Assembly (NCBI GenBank): GCA_005502805.1
Contig: SCMY01000008.1
Coordinates: 124,001-188,000, forward strand
Length of the DNA: 64,000 nt
Direction of reading: 5' to 3'
Origin: Rhizobiales bacterium 2SD
GTDB taxonomy: Bacteria > Pseudomonadota > Alphaproteobacteria > Rhizobiales > Beijerinckiaceae
Below, one piece after another: positions 52,920 through 62,297 of the stretch. Both the position numbers and the translations under genes were made by a program. The notes below the pieces were generated by a model. It was given only the letters and a program-made list of their open reading frames with translations, was not told the origin of the DNA and did no database searches. Each line of letters begins with the position of its first letter. Position 1 is the first letter of the stretch.

Positions 52920-54059
52920 TCAGGCGTCGAAGCGGGAAAGGGAGAAGGCGGAGAGATCGAAAGCCGAGCGACCGCTGGTCGAGAGGTCGGCGAGGATTTC
53001 GCCGATCGCGCTGGCGAACTTGAAGCCGTGGCCGGAACAGGCCGAGGCGAACACTGCCTGCGGCACGCCTGGCACGGCGTCGATGATGAAGCCCTCGTCG
53101 GGCGAGACCGTGTAGATGCAGCCCTTCACCGTGAGCGGATCGCCCGCTGCGTCGGGGATATAGCGCGCCAGGCACTCACGGATCAGCTTGACCTGGTTGG
53201 GGCTCGGTGTCCGGTCGGGATCGCGCGGGTCCATCGGCTCGCGCCCGAAATGCGGCCCGCCGAGCTTGAAGCCAGGGTGCTCGTAGAGCGGGAAGCCGTA
53301 GAAATTGCCTTCCTCGACGCTGAGGATGAAGACCGGGAAAGCGCCTTCTCGGAACAATTCCGGCCGGCGCGTAGTGAACCAGCCGATCGCCTGCCGCACC
53401 GTCCTCACCCGCTGTTTCAGCGCCGGCACCGCGTCCTCGATCCAGCCGCCGGAGGTGATGACGAGCCGGCCGGCCGAGTAGGTCCCTCGCTCGGTCTTGA
53501 CCGTGACGCCGCCATCCGCGGTCGGCTGCCAGTCCAGCATCGGCTCGCCGGTCCGGATCTCGGCGCCTCTGGATTGGGCCAGCCCGACATGGGCGTAGAT
53601 CGCCTTCTCCGAGGCGACGAAGCCGCCGCCCGCCTGCCAGAGCCCGATATGGCCCTCCGGCAGCTGGAAGGCGGGGAAGCGGCGGGAAATCTCGTCGCGG
53701 CCGAGCACCTCGTGCTCGAGACCGTGGTCGAGGCAGGATTTCAGCGAGGATTCGACCGGGCCAAGTCCTTCGGGAGCCAGATCGAGCGAGCCGGTGACGT
53801 GCAGCAGCTTCAGCCCGGCGGCGTCCCCGGTCTCCTGCCAGAGCTGGTGCGCCCGTTTGACGATCGGCACATAGTGCGAGCCCTCGAAATAGGCGAGGCG
53901 GATGATCCGCGTCAGCCCATGCGAGGAGCCCATGGCGTGGCCGAGGTCGAAGCGTTCGAGGCCGAGCACCTTGAGCCCACGCTTGGCCAGATGCCAACAG
54001 GCGGCGGAGCCCATCGCACCGACGCCGGCGACGATCACGTCATATTGCGAGGAGCTCAT
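52920..54059 (-). CDS. Sarcosine/N-methyl amino-acid oxidase (SolA-like)
   Basis: 379 residues. FAD-binding [21 protein letters not shown] at the N-terminus, [18 protein letters not shown] and [19 protein letters not shown] are hallmarks of monomeric sarcosine oxidase/SolA; the Cys in [13 protein letters not shown] is the covalent FAD attachment site. It oxidises N-methyl amino acids to formaldehyde, amino acid and H2O2. It leads the unit followed by the DMT and Bcr exporters. Confidence 0.9.
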   Translation of the reverse strand: MSSSQYDVIVAGVGAMGSAACWHLAKRGLKVLGLERFDLGHAMGSSHGLTRIIRLAYFEGSHYVPIVKRAHQLWQETGDAAGLKLLHVTGSLDLAPEGLGPVESSLKSCLDHGLEHEVLGRDEISRRFPAFQLPEGHIGLWQAGGGFVASEKAIYAHVGLAQSRGAEIRTGEPMLDWQPTADGGVTVKTERGTYSAGRLVITSGGWIEDAVPALKQRVRTVRQAIGWFTTRRPELFREGAFPVFILSVEEGNFYGFPLYEHPGFKLGGPHFGREPMDPRDPDRTPSPNQVKLIRECLARYIPDAAGDPLTVKGCIYTVSPDEGFIIDAVPGVPQAVFASACSGHGFKFASAIGEILADLSTSGRSAFDLSAFSLSRFDA

Positions 54060-54280
54060 CGAAGGTTCCTGGAGGAGCCGGCTTCACCCGCCGGTCGAAA
54101 TCTGCCTGCAATCTAGGCGGGCGGGCCGTTGCGGTCCATCCCGCCCGATCGGTGAACGCATCTGCGCAGGGGGCAGAGGTGGTGGGTCGGCGCGCTGGAA
54201 AAACGCGCTTCGAGCGGCCGCCTCAGGCTTTTGTTAACCCTGCCGGCGCATGGTCGATGCGTCCGGTCTCGCCCTCGGGA

Positions 54281-56050
54281 ATGCCTATGCTTGCTCGCTC
54301 CGTCTGGCGCCTGTTGGGCCGCGCCGGCCCTGCTGCCGCGTCGGCTGCGCCGCAAGCCGTGGCCGAGGCGCCTGCAACATTGCAGCCTGCTCCCGCCGAG
54401 ACGTCGATCAGCGAGGCGATCAACGAGCTGGAGAGCGACGTGGTCGCCGCGATGCGCCGTCTCAATGACGGGCTCGATCAAGCGGAGGATTGCTCTGAGC
54501 GTTCCGAAATCCGCTCCCGTGAGATCCGCGGCGGTATGGCGGAGTTGCGCGACGCTGCCCTGCAGGCAAGTGACAATTCGTCGGCGCTGGCGACGGCGAC
54601 CCTGCAGGTGTCGGAAGCGGCCGAGCGGGTCGGCGTCGCCATGTCAGGCGCTCGCGATATGCTCGACAACGCCGCCGAACGCGCGGCGGAGGCGACGGCG
54701 ATGATCAATGGGCTCGCCGCCGCGACTAACGAGATTCGTTCGATCGTCGACGCCATCGCCGAGATCGCCCGCCAGACCAATCTCCTCGCCCTCAACGCCA
54801 CGATCGAGGCGGCGCGCGCCGGGGAGGCCGGCAAGGGCTTCGGCGTCGTCGCCCAGGAGGTCAAGTCGCTCTCGCTCGGCGTGCGCGAGGCGGTCGATCA
54901 TATCCGCAATCAGGTCGACCGTTTGAACCAGACGGCGCAGGGCTCGGCCGCCGTGGTCACCGATGCGTTCCGTCTGGTCGGAGAGGTCAACCCGGTCATG
55001 GCGACAGTCGGCGAAGCCTCGCAGGAGCAGGCGGCAGCTGCGGCGGAGCTGTCGCGCAGCGCCGAGGCCACTGCACGCTTCATCGAGACGGTGCGCGACC
55101 GCGTCACCGAAGTCGACCGGGTCGCACTCGCCGCCGCGCAGGAGAACATCGATGCGCGGCGCGCATTGGCCGAGGGCGCGCGTCAGGCGGAAGGATTGCT
55201 GGAACGCTTCGTGCCGACGCTGCGCCACACGGTCTTCGCCGATCGGCGCCAGCACGACCGCTTCCCGGCCGAGTGCCCGGTCGAGCTCGGTTTCGGGGGG
55301 CGCATCGTTGCCGGGCAGACGATCGATCTCGGTTTCGGCGGAGCATTGCTGTCGGTCGCGGACACAGAGCTGAAGCCGCGGGCGCGCGGCACCATCACCA
55401 TCGAGAACCTGCCGTCGCTGCCGTGCCGGGTGATGGCGCGCAGCGATCTTGGCCTCCACATCGCTTTCGAGCGTGGCGACGAGGCTGCGCATGCGGCGTT
55501 GCACCAGCGTCTCGCCGAGATAGAGCAGGGCTACCGTCCTCTGATCGAACAGGCGCAGGAGTTCGCGCATCGCGTCGCGGCCCTGCTCGAAGCGGCACTC
55601 CGCACCGGCCGCCTCACCGAAGAAGACCTGTTCGATACGGACTACGTGCCGGTGCCGGACTCCAATCCGCGCCAGTTCGCCAACCGGGCGCTTTCGGTGC
55701 TGCAGGCGATCCTTCCCCCGGTGATGGAGCAGGTCAAGGCAAGCGATCCGCGCCTCGTCTTCACCTTGCCGATCGATCGCAATGGCTACGTCCCGGTGCA
55801 TCACCCCGAGTATTCGCAGCCGCAGCGTCCTGACGACCCGAGTTGGGATTCGGCCTATAGCCGCGATCGTCGCATCTTCGACGACCGGGCCGGCATCACG
55901 GCTGCACGCTCCGCGCGGCCCTTCATCATCCAGTCCTATCAGCGCGACATGGGCAGTGCCGGCGTCCAGCTGATGCGCGAGGTCGATGCGCCGCTGCGCG
56001 TCGCCGGCCGCCATTGGGGCGGCGTGCGCATGGCCTATCGGATGGCCTGA
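54281..56050 (+). CDS. Soluble methyl-accepting chemotaxis protein with PilZ domain
   Basis: 589 residues from MPMLARSVW; a start eight codons upstream is possible. No membrane segment is visible. The MCP signalling domain (about 50-270) has the hairpin tip [21 protein letters not shown] PilZ-like domain (about 322-420) begins with the RxxxR motif RRQHDR and has [11 protein letters not shown] in place of DxSxxG. The C-terminal part (about 455-589) reads [30 protein letters not shown] and [11 protein letters not shown], a sensor module also seen in other soluble alphaproteobacterial MCPs. It likely links c-di-GMP or cytosolic state to CheA. Confidence 0.87.
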   Translation: MPMLARSVWRLLGRAGPAAASAAPQAVAEAPATLQPAPAETSISEAINELESDVVAAMRRLNDGLDQAEDCSERSEIRSREIRGGMAELRDAALQASDNSSALATATLQVSEAAERVGVAMSGARDMLDNAAERAAEATAMINGLAAATNEIRSIVDAIAEIARQTNLLALNATIEAARAGEAGKGFGVVAQEVKSLSLGVREAVDHIRNQVDRLNQTAQGSAAVVTDAFRLVGEVNPVMATVGEASQEQAAAAAELSRSAEATARFIETVRDRVTEVDRVALAAAQENIDARRALAEGARQAEGLLERFVPTLRHTVFADRRQHDRFPAECPVELGFGGRIVAGQTIDLGFGGALLSVADTELKPRARGTITIENLPSLPCRVMARSDLGLHIAFERGDEAAHAALHQRLAEIEQGYRPLIEQAQEFAHRVAALLEAALRTGRLTEEDLFDTDYVPVPDSNPRQFANRALSVLQAILPPVMEQVKASDPRLVFTLPIDRNGYVPVHHPEYSQPQRPDDPSWDSAYSRDRRIFDDRAGITAARSARPFIIQSYQRDMGSAGVQLMREVDAPLRVAGRHWGGVRMAYRMA

Positions 56051-57055
56051 TCAGCCTTTCCCCGCCGCCAGGATCGCGTCGATCCAGCGCTGCGAGATCA
56101 GAGCCTCCTCGCCACTCACCACCGGGTCGCGCGCGCCCTCGATCGCATCGAGGAAATCGGCGATCACGGCACGATGGGCGTCATGCGGGAAGTCCATGAT
56201 GTTGGCGCCGCTCCCGGTGTTGCCTTCGGCTTCGACCACCTCGGAGCGGCCGTCGAGGAAGGCGAGCTGCAGGCGCCCGCCGACCAGCGCGGCATGGCCC
56301 TTGGAGCCGACGATCTCGATGCGCTCGGGATGGCCGGGATAGGCGGCGGTGGTGGTTACCAGCGTCGCTGGGGCGCCATTGGCTGTCTCGAGCAGGGCGC
56401 CGACATAGTCTTCGGTTTCCATCCTGTGCAGTGAGGTGGTGCGCACCTGCGCCGCCACGACCTTGGAGACGCCGACCAGCGAGCGGAACAGGTCGAAGGA
56501 GTGGATCGCCTGCGTCAGCAGGACGCCGCCGCCATCGCGCGCCATCGTGCCGCGGCCGGGCTCGTCGTAATAGCTCTGCGGTCGCCACCACGGCACCTGC
56601 AGCAGACCTGCCTCGACGCTGCCGAGTTCGCCTCCGTGCAGCGCCGCCTTGAGCCTGAGGCTCGCCGGCCGGAAGCGGTGCTGGAGCACGACGCCGAAGG
56701 CCTTGCCGGCGCGCCGCGCCGCTGCGACGAGTTCCTCGCCGCGCGCCACGGTCAGCTCCAGCGGTTTCTCGACCAGCACATGCTTGCCGGCGGCGAGGCA
56801 GCGCGTCCCGACATCGCGATGGCTCGACGGCGGTGTCAGCACGATCACCGCCTCGACGGCCTCGTCCGCCAGAACCGCGTCGATGTCGGTGGTGCCGGGG
56901 AAGGGGAACTGGGTGCGATAGGTGTCGAGCCGCTCCTGCGAGCGGCTGGCGACATGGCGGACATCGAGCCTGTCCGCCAGATCCACAAGGCTGCGCGAAT
57001 GGGGCAGGGCGGCCGGTCCGAGCCCGATGACGGCGATGCCGATCTTGCGTGTCAC
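56051..57055 (-). CDS. Gfo/Idh/MocA-family oxidoreductase (copy 1)
   Basis: 334 residues. NAD-binding IGIAVIGLGPAALPHSRSL and the EKP motif in VLVEKPLELTVARG are visible, followed by the sandwich substrate domain with GVVLQHRFRPASLRLK. The family oxidises or reduces sugars, inositols and related compounds; substrate unknown. Its ATG overlaps the end of the second oxidoreductase gene, so the two are coupled. Confidence 0.88.
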   Translation of the reverse strand: MTRKIGIAVIGLGPAALPHSRSLVDLADRLDVRHVASRSQERLDTYRTQFPFPGTTDIDAVLADEAVEAVIVLTPPSSHRDVGTRCLAAGKHVLVEKPLELTVARGEELVAAARRAGKAFGVVLQHRFRPASLRLKAALHGGELGSVEAGLLQVPWWRPQSYYDEPGRGTMARDGGGVLLTQAIHSFDLFRSLVGVSKVVAAQVRTTSLHRMETEDYVGALLETANGAPATLVTTTAAYPGHPERIEIVGSKGHAALVGGRLQLAFLDGRSEVVEAEGNTGSGANIMDFPHDAHRAVIADFLDAIEGARDPVVSGEEALISQRWIDAILAAGKG

Positions 57056-58074
57056 TTTGCCTCGGTTCCCCTGATCGGCAGGCGCACGGCCCGGTCCTGC
57101 GCATGCAGAGCGAGCCGGCAGACCGTGAACATATGCCGTTGCGTCGCCGCGGTCTCGCTGCGGTTGGCTATGTCGGCAATGAGGTCGCGGAAATAGGTCA
57201 ATGGCTCGCCCGACGCATCGATGTGGCGGGTGCCGGCCTTGTCGACCAGGAAGAGGTGGTCGGTGCCGGGCCGGCCGGCGATGTCGACATATTTGCGCAG
57301 CTCGATCGTGCCCTCGGTGCCCAGGATGGTGAGCCGCCCGTCGCCCCAGGTCGGCAGGCCGTCGGCGGTGAACCAGTCGACGCGGATGAAGCCGTTCGCC
57401 CGGTCGCTGCGCAGCAGGATCTCGCCGAAATCCTCGAAATCGGGCAGGTCGGCCAGGCCGAAATGGCCGGTGCCGGAGGCGGCGATCTCGGCATCCTGCG
57501 AGCCGGTGAAATGCAGGAACTGGTCGATCTGGTGCGAGGCGATGTCAGTAAGGATGCCGCCGAAATTGCGCTTGTCGAAGAACCAGTCCGGCCGGATCGC
57601 CCGGTTGAGACGGTGCGGGCCGAGGCCGACCGTCTGCACGACGCGCCCGATCACGCCGTCGGCGATCAGCTTGCCCGCGACGATGGTGGCAGGGACGATG
57701 AAGCGCTCGGAGAAGCAGACCGAGAAGATCCGGCCCGTCTCCGCGACGACCCGCTCGACCTCGGCGAGCTGCTCGAAGGTCGTGACGCCGGGCTTATCGA
57801 CCATCACGTCCTTGCCGGCCCTCATGGCCCTGACGGCGAGGGCGGCTCGTTCCGAGGGAATGCCGGCGCAGACGATGAGTTCGATAGCGGGATCGTCGAG
57901 CAGCTTGTCGGCTTGCACCTCCTGCAAACGCGGAAAACGCTCGCGGAAGCCGGCGAGCACGCGCGGATCGCTGGTCGCAGGATCGAAGCCGGCGCAATCC
58001 GCGCCGGCCTCCAGCAGGCCACCGACCATATGGTAGATGTGGCGGTGGTCGAGCCCTATAGCCGCGAAGCACAT
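57052..58074 (-). CDS. Gfo/Idh/MocA-family oxidoreductase (copy 2)
   Basis: 340 residues. The N-terminus MCFAAIGLDHRHIYHMVGGLL deviates from the classic GxGxxG, and the EKP motif reads DKP (VMVDKPGVTTFEQL); FSERFIVPATIVAGKLIADG and GGILTDIASHQIDQFLHF follow, which suits the family. It starts 1 base after the stop of the binding-protein gene. The pair of oxidoreductases probably process one imported sugar derivative. Confidence 0.87.
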   Translation of the reverse strand: MCFAAIGLDHRHIYHMVGGLLEAGADCAGFDPATSDPRVLAGFRERFPRLQEVQADKLLDDPAIELIVCAGIPSERAALAVRAMRAGKDVMVDKPGVTTFEQLAEVERVVAETGRIFSVCFSERFIVPATIVAGKLIADGVIGRVVQTVGLGPHRLNRAIRPDWFFDKRNFGGILTDIASHQIDQFLHFTGSQDAEIAASGTGHFGLADLPDFEDFGEILLRSDRANGFIRVDWFTADGLPTWGDGRLTILGTEGTIELRKYVDIAGRPGTDHLFLVDKAGTRHIDASGEPLTYFRDLIADIANRSETAATQRHMFTVCRLALHAQDRAVRLPIRGTEAK

Positions 58075-58075
58075 C

Positions 58076-59257
58076 TTACTTCGGCGCGTGACCGACGCCG
58101 ATCTCCTGGTCCCAGCGCCGGAAGGCGGCGACCAGGCGCTCAGGCGTCAAGGGCGGGCGGGTCGGCAGGCTGGAGATCAGCCCGTCATATTCGGGCCGGC
58201 CGAACTCCTTGAGCACGTCCTGGCTTTCCTTCGGCGCCATTGCGAGTGTGACGCCCTTGATCGCCGGGCCGGGATAGAAATAGCCCTTGTCATAGGTCGC
58301 CGCCTGCGATTCCGGCTTCAGCAGATGCGACATCAGCGCCAGGATCACCGGAATCTTGGCCGCCGCCACCCCCTTCGGAATGCACATGAACTGGGTGTCG
58401 GGAATCCAGTGCGTGTTGGCGATGGTGAAGACCTTCGCCTCCTTCGGCACGATGCCCAGCGCCCGCGGGTTGATGTCCCAGCCCAGCGTCGAGACGATGC
58501 AGTCACGGGTGCCGTCGCCGAGTTCCTTCATCGTCGCGGCGGTGCCGGTCGGGTAGTAGTCGATCGCCGTGCCGAGCTCCTTGAGATAGGCCCAGGTCTT
58601 GGCCCAGCCGTTCATCGGGTCGGTCGGATCGCTGTCGCCGAGGATGTAGGGCATGCCCTGCAGGAAGGTCCAGCCGGGGCCGGAGTTGAGCGGGCGGGCA
58701 TAGGTGAAGCGGTTGGGGTTCTGCTTCACATAGGCGAGGAATTCCTCCGCCGTCTTCGGCACGCTCTTGATCTTGTCCGCCATGTATTCGAACAGCGGCC
58801 CCGACGGCGAATAGACCACCGCGACACCTTCGTTCTGGCCGAAATTGCGCTGCATCATCAGCGCCTGCTCGTGATAGATCTCCTCGGCCTTGGGCAGGCT
58901 CGCCGTATGTGACTTCCAGACGTCGACCCAGAGCCCCTGCTGGATGCCGTCGGACATCGCGCCCGGCCCGGTCAGCACCATGTCGATATCGACGCGGTTG
59001 GCGTCCTGCTGCGCCTTGAGCTTGGCGGGCAGCTCCGGCGAAGGCGCTCGCGAGAAATTCAGGCGCGAGATCAGCTTCGGATTGTCCTTGGCGAACTTCT
59101 CGATCGAGGCCTGTGTGAGCTGCAGATTGCCGGCGACGTCGATGATGTTGAGCATCACCGGGCTGGCTGGTGCGGTCTGGGCGAGGGCGCCGCCGGCGGA
59201 GAGCGCGGCGAGGCTGGATGCGCCGGCGATCACGCCGCGCCGTGTCGGATGGGTCAT
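58076..59257 (-). CDS. Extracellular solute-binding protein, ABC family 1
   Basis: 393 residues. A twin-arginine-like leader (THPTRRGVIAGASSLAALSAGGALA) is followed by a type I SBP fold with KLISRLNFSRAPSPELPAKLKAQQ in segments, VVYSPSGPLFEYMADKIKSVP and GTRDCIVSTLGWDINPRALG. It binds a sugar, polyamine or related solute. No permease or ATPase gene is next to it; instead two Gfo/Idh/MocA genes follow directly, so the ligand is probably a sugar or polyol they act on. Confidence 0.87.
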   Translation of the reverse strand: MTHPTRRGVIAGASSLAALSAGGALAQTAPASPVMLNIIDVAGNLQLTQASIEKFAKDNPKLISRLNFSRAPSPELPAKLKAQQDANRVDIDMVLTGPGAMSDGIQQGLWVDVWKSHTASLPKAEEIYHEQALMMQRNFGQNEGVAVVYSPSGPLFEYMADKIKSVPKTAEEFLAYVKQNPNRFTYARPLNSGPGWTFLQGMPYILGDSDPTDPMNGWAKTWAYLKELGTAIDYYPTGTAATMKELGDGTRDCIVSTLGWDINPRALGIVPKEAKVFTIANTHWIPDTQFMCIPKGVAAAKIPVILALMSHLLKPESQAATYDKGYFYPGPAIKGVTLAMAPKESQDVLKEFGRPEYDGLISSLPTRPPLTPERLVAAFRRWDQEIGVGHAPK

Positions 59258-59298
59258 GCTACCTCCCTGTGCTGGCCCGCTTTGCTACGGCCTTGCCG

Positions 59299-59312
59299 GT
59301 ATACTAGTACAC
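59299..59312. promoter_or_regulatory. Near-palindrome before the solute-binding-protein operon
   Basis: GTaTACTAGTAcAC has an 8-bp perfect core TACTAGTA and one mismatched pair. It lies 42 bases upstream of the SBP start codon in otherwise GC-rich sequence, a plausible operator for a GntR- or LacI-type regulator that is not in the window. Confidence 0.5.
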
Positions 59313-59598
59313 AAGGCGCGCTCGGCAAGATGCGACGAAAGCAGGGGGAGCAAGTCGGAGTCGAAGGGCGCCGGCTGGAGCGGGTGCGGCACGCCCGGGG
59401 AATGGCCCGGCCTCGAGCAGGCTCGGCCTGGGCGTTGGCCGCGCGCCGGTTGTGCAGGCAGAAGGGCGACAGCAAGGAGCAGACGAGCTCGATCGCGCCT
59501 GCAGTTATAAGGGACAGGGAGTGCTCGGATAGCCGGTTGCCATGTCAGAGGCGGATGTTGGTCCGCTTTTGAGGTAGTGGCAGGACAGTATTGCGATA
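59313..59598. other. Intergenic region between the SBP operon and the orphan gene
   Basis: Plus-strand open frames here lack start signals and domains and look spurious. Base composition falls towards AT-rich near 59570-59600, at the end of the orphan gene. No repeat, RNA or terminator could be recognised. Confidence 0.4.
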
Positions 59599-60045
59599 TC
59601 AGTACAGCTTCGTATAACTTAGAACTTTGATATCAAGATACATGACGATGCCTCCTCCCTTCGTTGACAAGATTTGAAATTTATCGGGAGGTTCGCCCCC
59701 GGAGTTACCAAATTCGTCTGAGGTGGGTTCGAATTTGAATTCACCTCCGGTGCCGGGGTTGTTGCGATTTGCCGCAAAAATCCTGAAAACATCTTTATGT
59801 TTTTGAACTTGCGTGGGCGTGACGGTGCATTCGCAATATTTCGTTCTGCTCTTCATGCGGGAAAGTATCAAGTCATGCTTCATGGCCACAATGTTCAAGA
59901 CGACATTCGAGCCGGGCGTGCCGTACAGGCCCACGATACCGACAGGAAGTCCGTTCTTGGCCTTGCGCCAGGAGAGCGTTGACTCGTTGTGGGGGCGCGT
60001 AAAGGTCCAGAGTCGGACACTCACATGCTCGGTCTCTTTGTTCAT
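59599..60045 (-). CDS. Orphan hypothetical protein of lower GC content
   Basis: 148 residues from MNKETEHVSVRLW with a strong GGAGG 7 bases upstream; the longer frame lacks an SD. No signal peptide or membrane segment. Segments RLWTFTRPHNESTLSWRKAK, VGIVGLYGTPGSNVVLNIV and FKFEPTSDEFGNSGGEPPDK look like a small beta-rich domain. Codons such as AAA, ATT, TTT and AGT are frequent, unlike the neighbours, which suggests transferred DNA. No family or function can be named. Confidence 0.6.
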   Translation of the reverse strand: MNKETEHVSVRLWTFTRPHNESTLSWRKAKNGLPVGIVGLYGTPGSNVVLNIVAMKHDLILSRMKSRTKYCECTVTPTQVQKHKDVFRIFAANRNNPGTGGEFKFEPTSDEFGNSGGEPPDKFQILSTKGGGIVMYLDIKVLSYTKLY

Positions 60046-60307
60046 GTAAAATCCTCCGGCTAGCTGATGATCGGATAGCTGAAGGGTGGGGTGACCGCGT
60101 CGTCCGTTTGCAGGAGCATCGACCAGGCGTTCATGCCGGTACCTGCGCGTCAAACGAACCGAGTTCGACCGCGGAGGTCGCTTCGCAGGGCTGGCATGCA
60201 CGCGCTCTGGGTGACGGCTGCTTTCGAATGTGCCTCAGACCTCTGCAATGTCGACAGCGTTCGCGATGAACGGTAGGTCATCGTCAGGCTGACAATCGGG
60301 TGGGGGA

Positions 60308-60946
60308 ATGCGCGACATCGGAGCCAGCCTGGCTGGTGCGCTCATCCTGTTCTTCGCCCGCTTCATCACGGCGGTGCGCGGGCGCTGGGACGGCGTCGCA
60401 CCGACCGACGAGCAGCGGATCTATTTCGCCAACCATGCCAGCCATGGCGATTTTGTCCTGATCTGGACGGTGCTGCCGCGCCGCCTGCGCTTTGCGACCC
60501 GGCCGGTCGCCGGCAGCGACTACTGGCTGAAGAGCAGTCTGCGTCGCTTCATCGGCCGCGATGTCTTCAATGCCGTCTTGATCGACCGGGATCCTGCAAC
60601 GCGAACAGCTGATCCCATCGTCCAGATGAGCGAGGCGCTCGACGCCGGATCGTCCCTCATCGTCTTCCCGGAAGGCACGCGCAACACCACCGATGCGCCA
60701 CTGCTGCCGTTCAAGAGCGGGCTGTTCCATTTGGCGCAGGCGCGCCCGAGCGTGGCGCTCGTGCCGGTCTGGATCGACAATCTCAACCGCGTCATGCCGA
60801 AGGGCGAGTTCGTGCCGGTGCCGCTGGTCTGCACCGTCACCTTCGGCGCCGCCCTCGCTCTCGCGGAAGGCGAGACGAAGCAGGATTTCTTAGCAAGGGC
60901 GGAAGCGGCGCTGCTCGCTTTGTCACCGAAGGCGAACGCATCATGA
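60308..60946 (+). CDS. PlsC-like 1-acyl-glycerol-phosphate acyltransferase
   Basis: 212 residues. The acyltransferase motif I H(x4)D is H43-ASHG-D48 (FANHASHGDFVLI), with motif III VFPEGTRNTTDAP. An N-terminal membrane segment (SLAGALILFFARFI) anchors it. It acylates a lysophospholipid or similar acceptor. It opens a four-gene plus-strand lipid cassette; its stop overlaps the CdsA start. Confidence 0.88.
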   Translation: MRDIGASLAGALILFFARFITAVRGRWDGVAPTDEQRIYFANHASHGDFVLIWTVLPRRLRFATRPVAGSDYWLKSSLRRFIGRDVFNAVLIDRDPATRTADPIVQMSEALDAGSSLIVFPEGTRNTTDAPLLPFKSGLFHLAQARPSVALVPVWIDNLNRVMPKGEFVPVPLVCTVTFGAALALAEGETKQDFLARAEAALLALSPKANAS

Positions 60947-61893
60947 CGATGCCGCATCCCGATCTCCTCGCCGTGCTTGCCGGCCTGCTCGGCGTCCTGA
61001 TCGTGGCCTCCACGATCGGCTATGTGCTGCAGCGCCGGCTCTCGCCCGATGGCTCGAACGCCGTAGTCGAGAACCTGAACGATCGCATCCGCGCCTGGTG
61101 GATCATGATCGTGCTGATGGGCCTGGCGCTGATCGGTGGCAAGACCGGCGTGACGCTGCTCTTCGGCTTCTGCTCGTTTGCCGCGCTACGCGAGTTCATC
61201 ACGCTGACAGATACCCGCCGCGCCGATCACTGGGCGCTGGCGGCTGGCTTCTTCATCGTACTGCCGGTGCAGTACTACCTGATCTGGATCGACTGGTACG
61301 GGCTCTACTCGATCTTCATCCCCGTCTACGCGTTCCTGCTGATGCCGATCATCGCCTCGCTGCGCGGCGACACCGAGCATTTCCTCGTGCGCATCGCCGA
61401 GGTGCAGTGGGCGCTGATGATCTGCGTCTTCTGCATCTCGCATGTGCCGGCGCTGCTCAGCCTCGACATCCCCGGTTTTCAGGGCCGCAACGTCCTGCTG
61501 ATCGCCTTCCTCGTCATCGTCGTGCAGATGAGCGACGTGCTGCAATATGTCTGGGGCAAGCTGCTCGGTCGTACCAAGATCGCGCCCAGGCTGTCGCCGT
61601 CCAAGACGGTCGAGGGCTTCGTCGGCGGCGCGCTCAGCGCAACGCTTGTCGGCGCGGCTTTGTCCTGGATGACGCCGTTCACGCCGCTGCAGGCGGCGTT
61701 CCTCGCGCTGGCAATCGTGTTGATGGGCTTCTTCGGCGGGCTCGTCATGTCGGCGATCAAACGCGATCGCGGCATCAAGGATTGGGGCCATCTGATCGCC
61801 GGCCATGGCGGCTTCCTCGACCGGCTCGATTCGGTGGTGTTCTCCGCCCCGATCTTCTTCCATCTCGTCCGCTATGGCTGGTCGACCACGTGA
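60943..61893 (+). CDS. CdsA-like phosphatidate cytidylyltransferase
   Basis: 316 residues and about eight membrane segments. The CdsA signature appears near the C-terminus as KRDRGIKDWGHLIAGHGGFLDRLDS (in segments, about 265-290), preceded by SPSKTVEGFVGG. It makes CDP-diacylglycerol from CTP and phosphatidate. The start overlaps the PlsC stop (ATGA) and the stop overlaps the next GTG, so the cassette is translationally coupled. It is distinct from the housekeeping cdsA, which normally sits with the dxr/uppS genes. Confidence 0.9.
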   Translation: MTMPHPDLLAVLAGLLGVLIVASTIGYVLQRRLSPDGSNAVVENLNDRIRAWWIMIVLMGLALIGGKTGVTLLFGFCSFAALREFITLTDTRRADHWALAAGFFIVLPVQYYLIWIDWYGLYSIFIPVYAFLLMPIIASLRGDTEHFLVRIAEVQWALMICVFCISHVPALLSLDIPGFQGRNVLLIAFLVIVVQMSDVLQYVWGKLLGRTKIAPRLSPSKTVEGFVGGALSATLVGAALSWMTPFTPLQAAFLALAIVLMGFFGGLVMSAIKRDRGIKDWGHLIAGHGGFLDRLDSVVFSAPIFFHLVRYGWSTT

Positions 61894-62297
61894 GCCCGCC
61901 GCTTGCGCGCCTGATGCGAAGCAGCATCGTGCATGTCGGCTTCGCCTTCCTCGCCATGGGCGGCTGGGCGGCTTTCGCCAACCGGGCCCATCCGATGCCG
62001 GCGCCGCTCCTCGCCGGGCTGATCCAGGGCACGCTGTCCGCCATCATCACCTTGCTGCTGAAGCGCGGCATCGAGTATCTCGCCAGCCGCTTCACTGGCC
62101 TGGCCGCGCTGCTGGCGCCGCCGGTGATCGCCGGTGTCGTGTCCGCCAGTCTGCTGACCATCATCCATACGATTGGCGGCACGCCCGAAATCGCGAAGAC
62201 GATCGCCGTGCCGCTCACGGTCGCGACCAGCTATGCGGCGCTCTACAATTTTTCGCTGTGGCGCAGCAGGAAGGCCATGAACCATGGCGCAGGATAG
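61890..62297 (+). CDS. Four-segment membrane protein of the lipid cassette
   Basis: 135 residues from a GTG overlapping the CdsA stop; an ATG eight codons later is the alternative. Four membrane segments: VHVGFAFLAMGGWAAFA, LLAGLIQGTLSAIITLL, LLAPPVIAGVVSASLLTII and IAVPLTVATSYAALYNF. No family recognised. Its place between CdsA and the CDP-alcohol transferase suggests a partner, transporter or scaffold for the lipid product. Confidence 0.7.
   Translation: MSPPLARLMRSSIVHVGFAFLAMGGWAAFANRAHPMPAPLLAGLIQGTLSAIITLLLKRGIEYLASRFTGLAALLAPPVIAGVVSASLLTIIHTIGGTPEIAKTIAVPLTVATSYAALYNFSLWRSRKAMNHGAG

Noticed and set aside
52029..54116. 695-codon plus-strand open frame opposite the DMT and SolA-like genes
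   Set aside because: Antisense of two well-supported genes; composition is repetitive in Asp/Arg/Gly/Ala and shows no domain.
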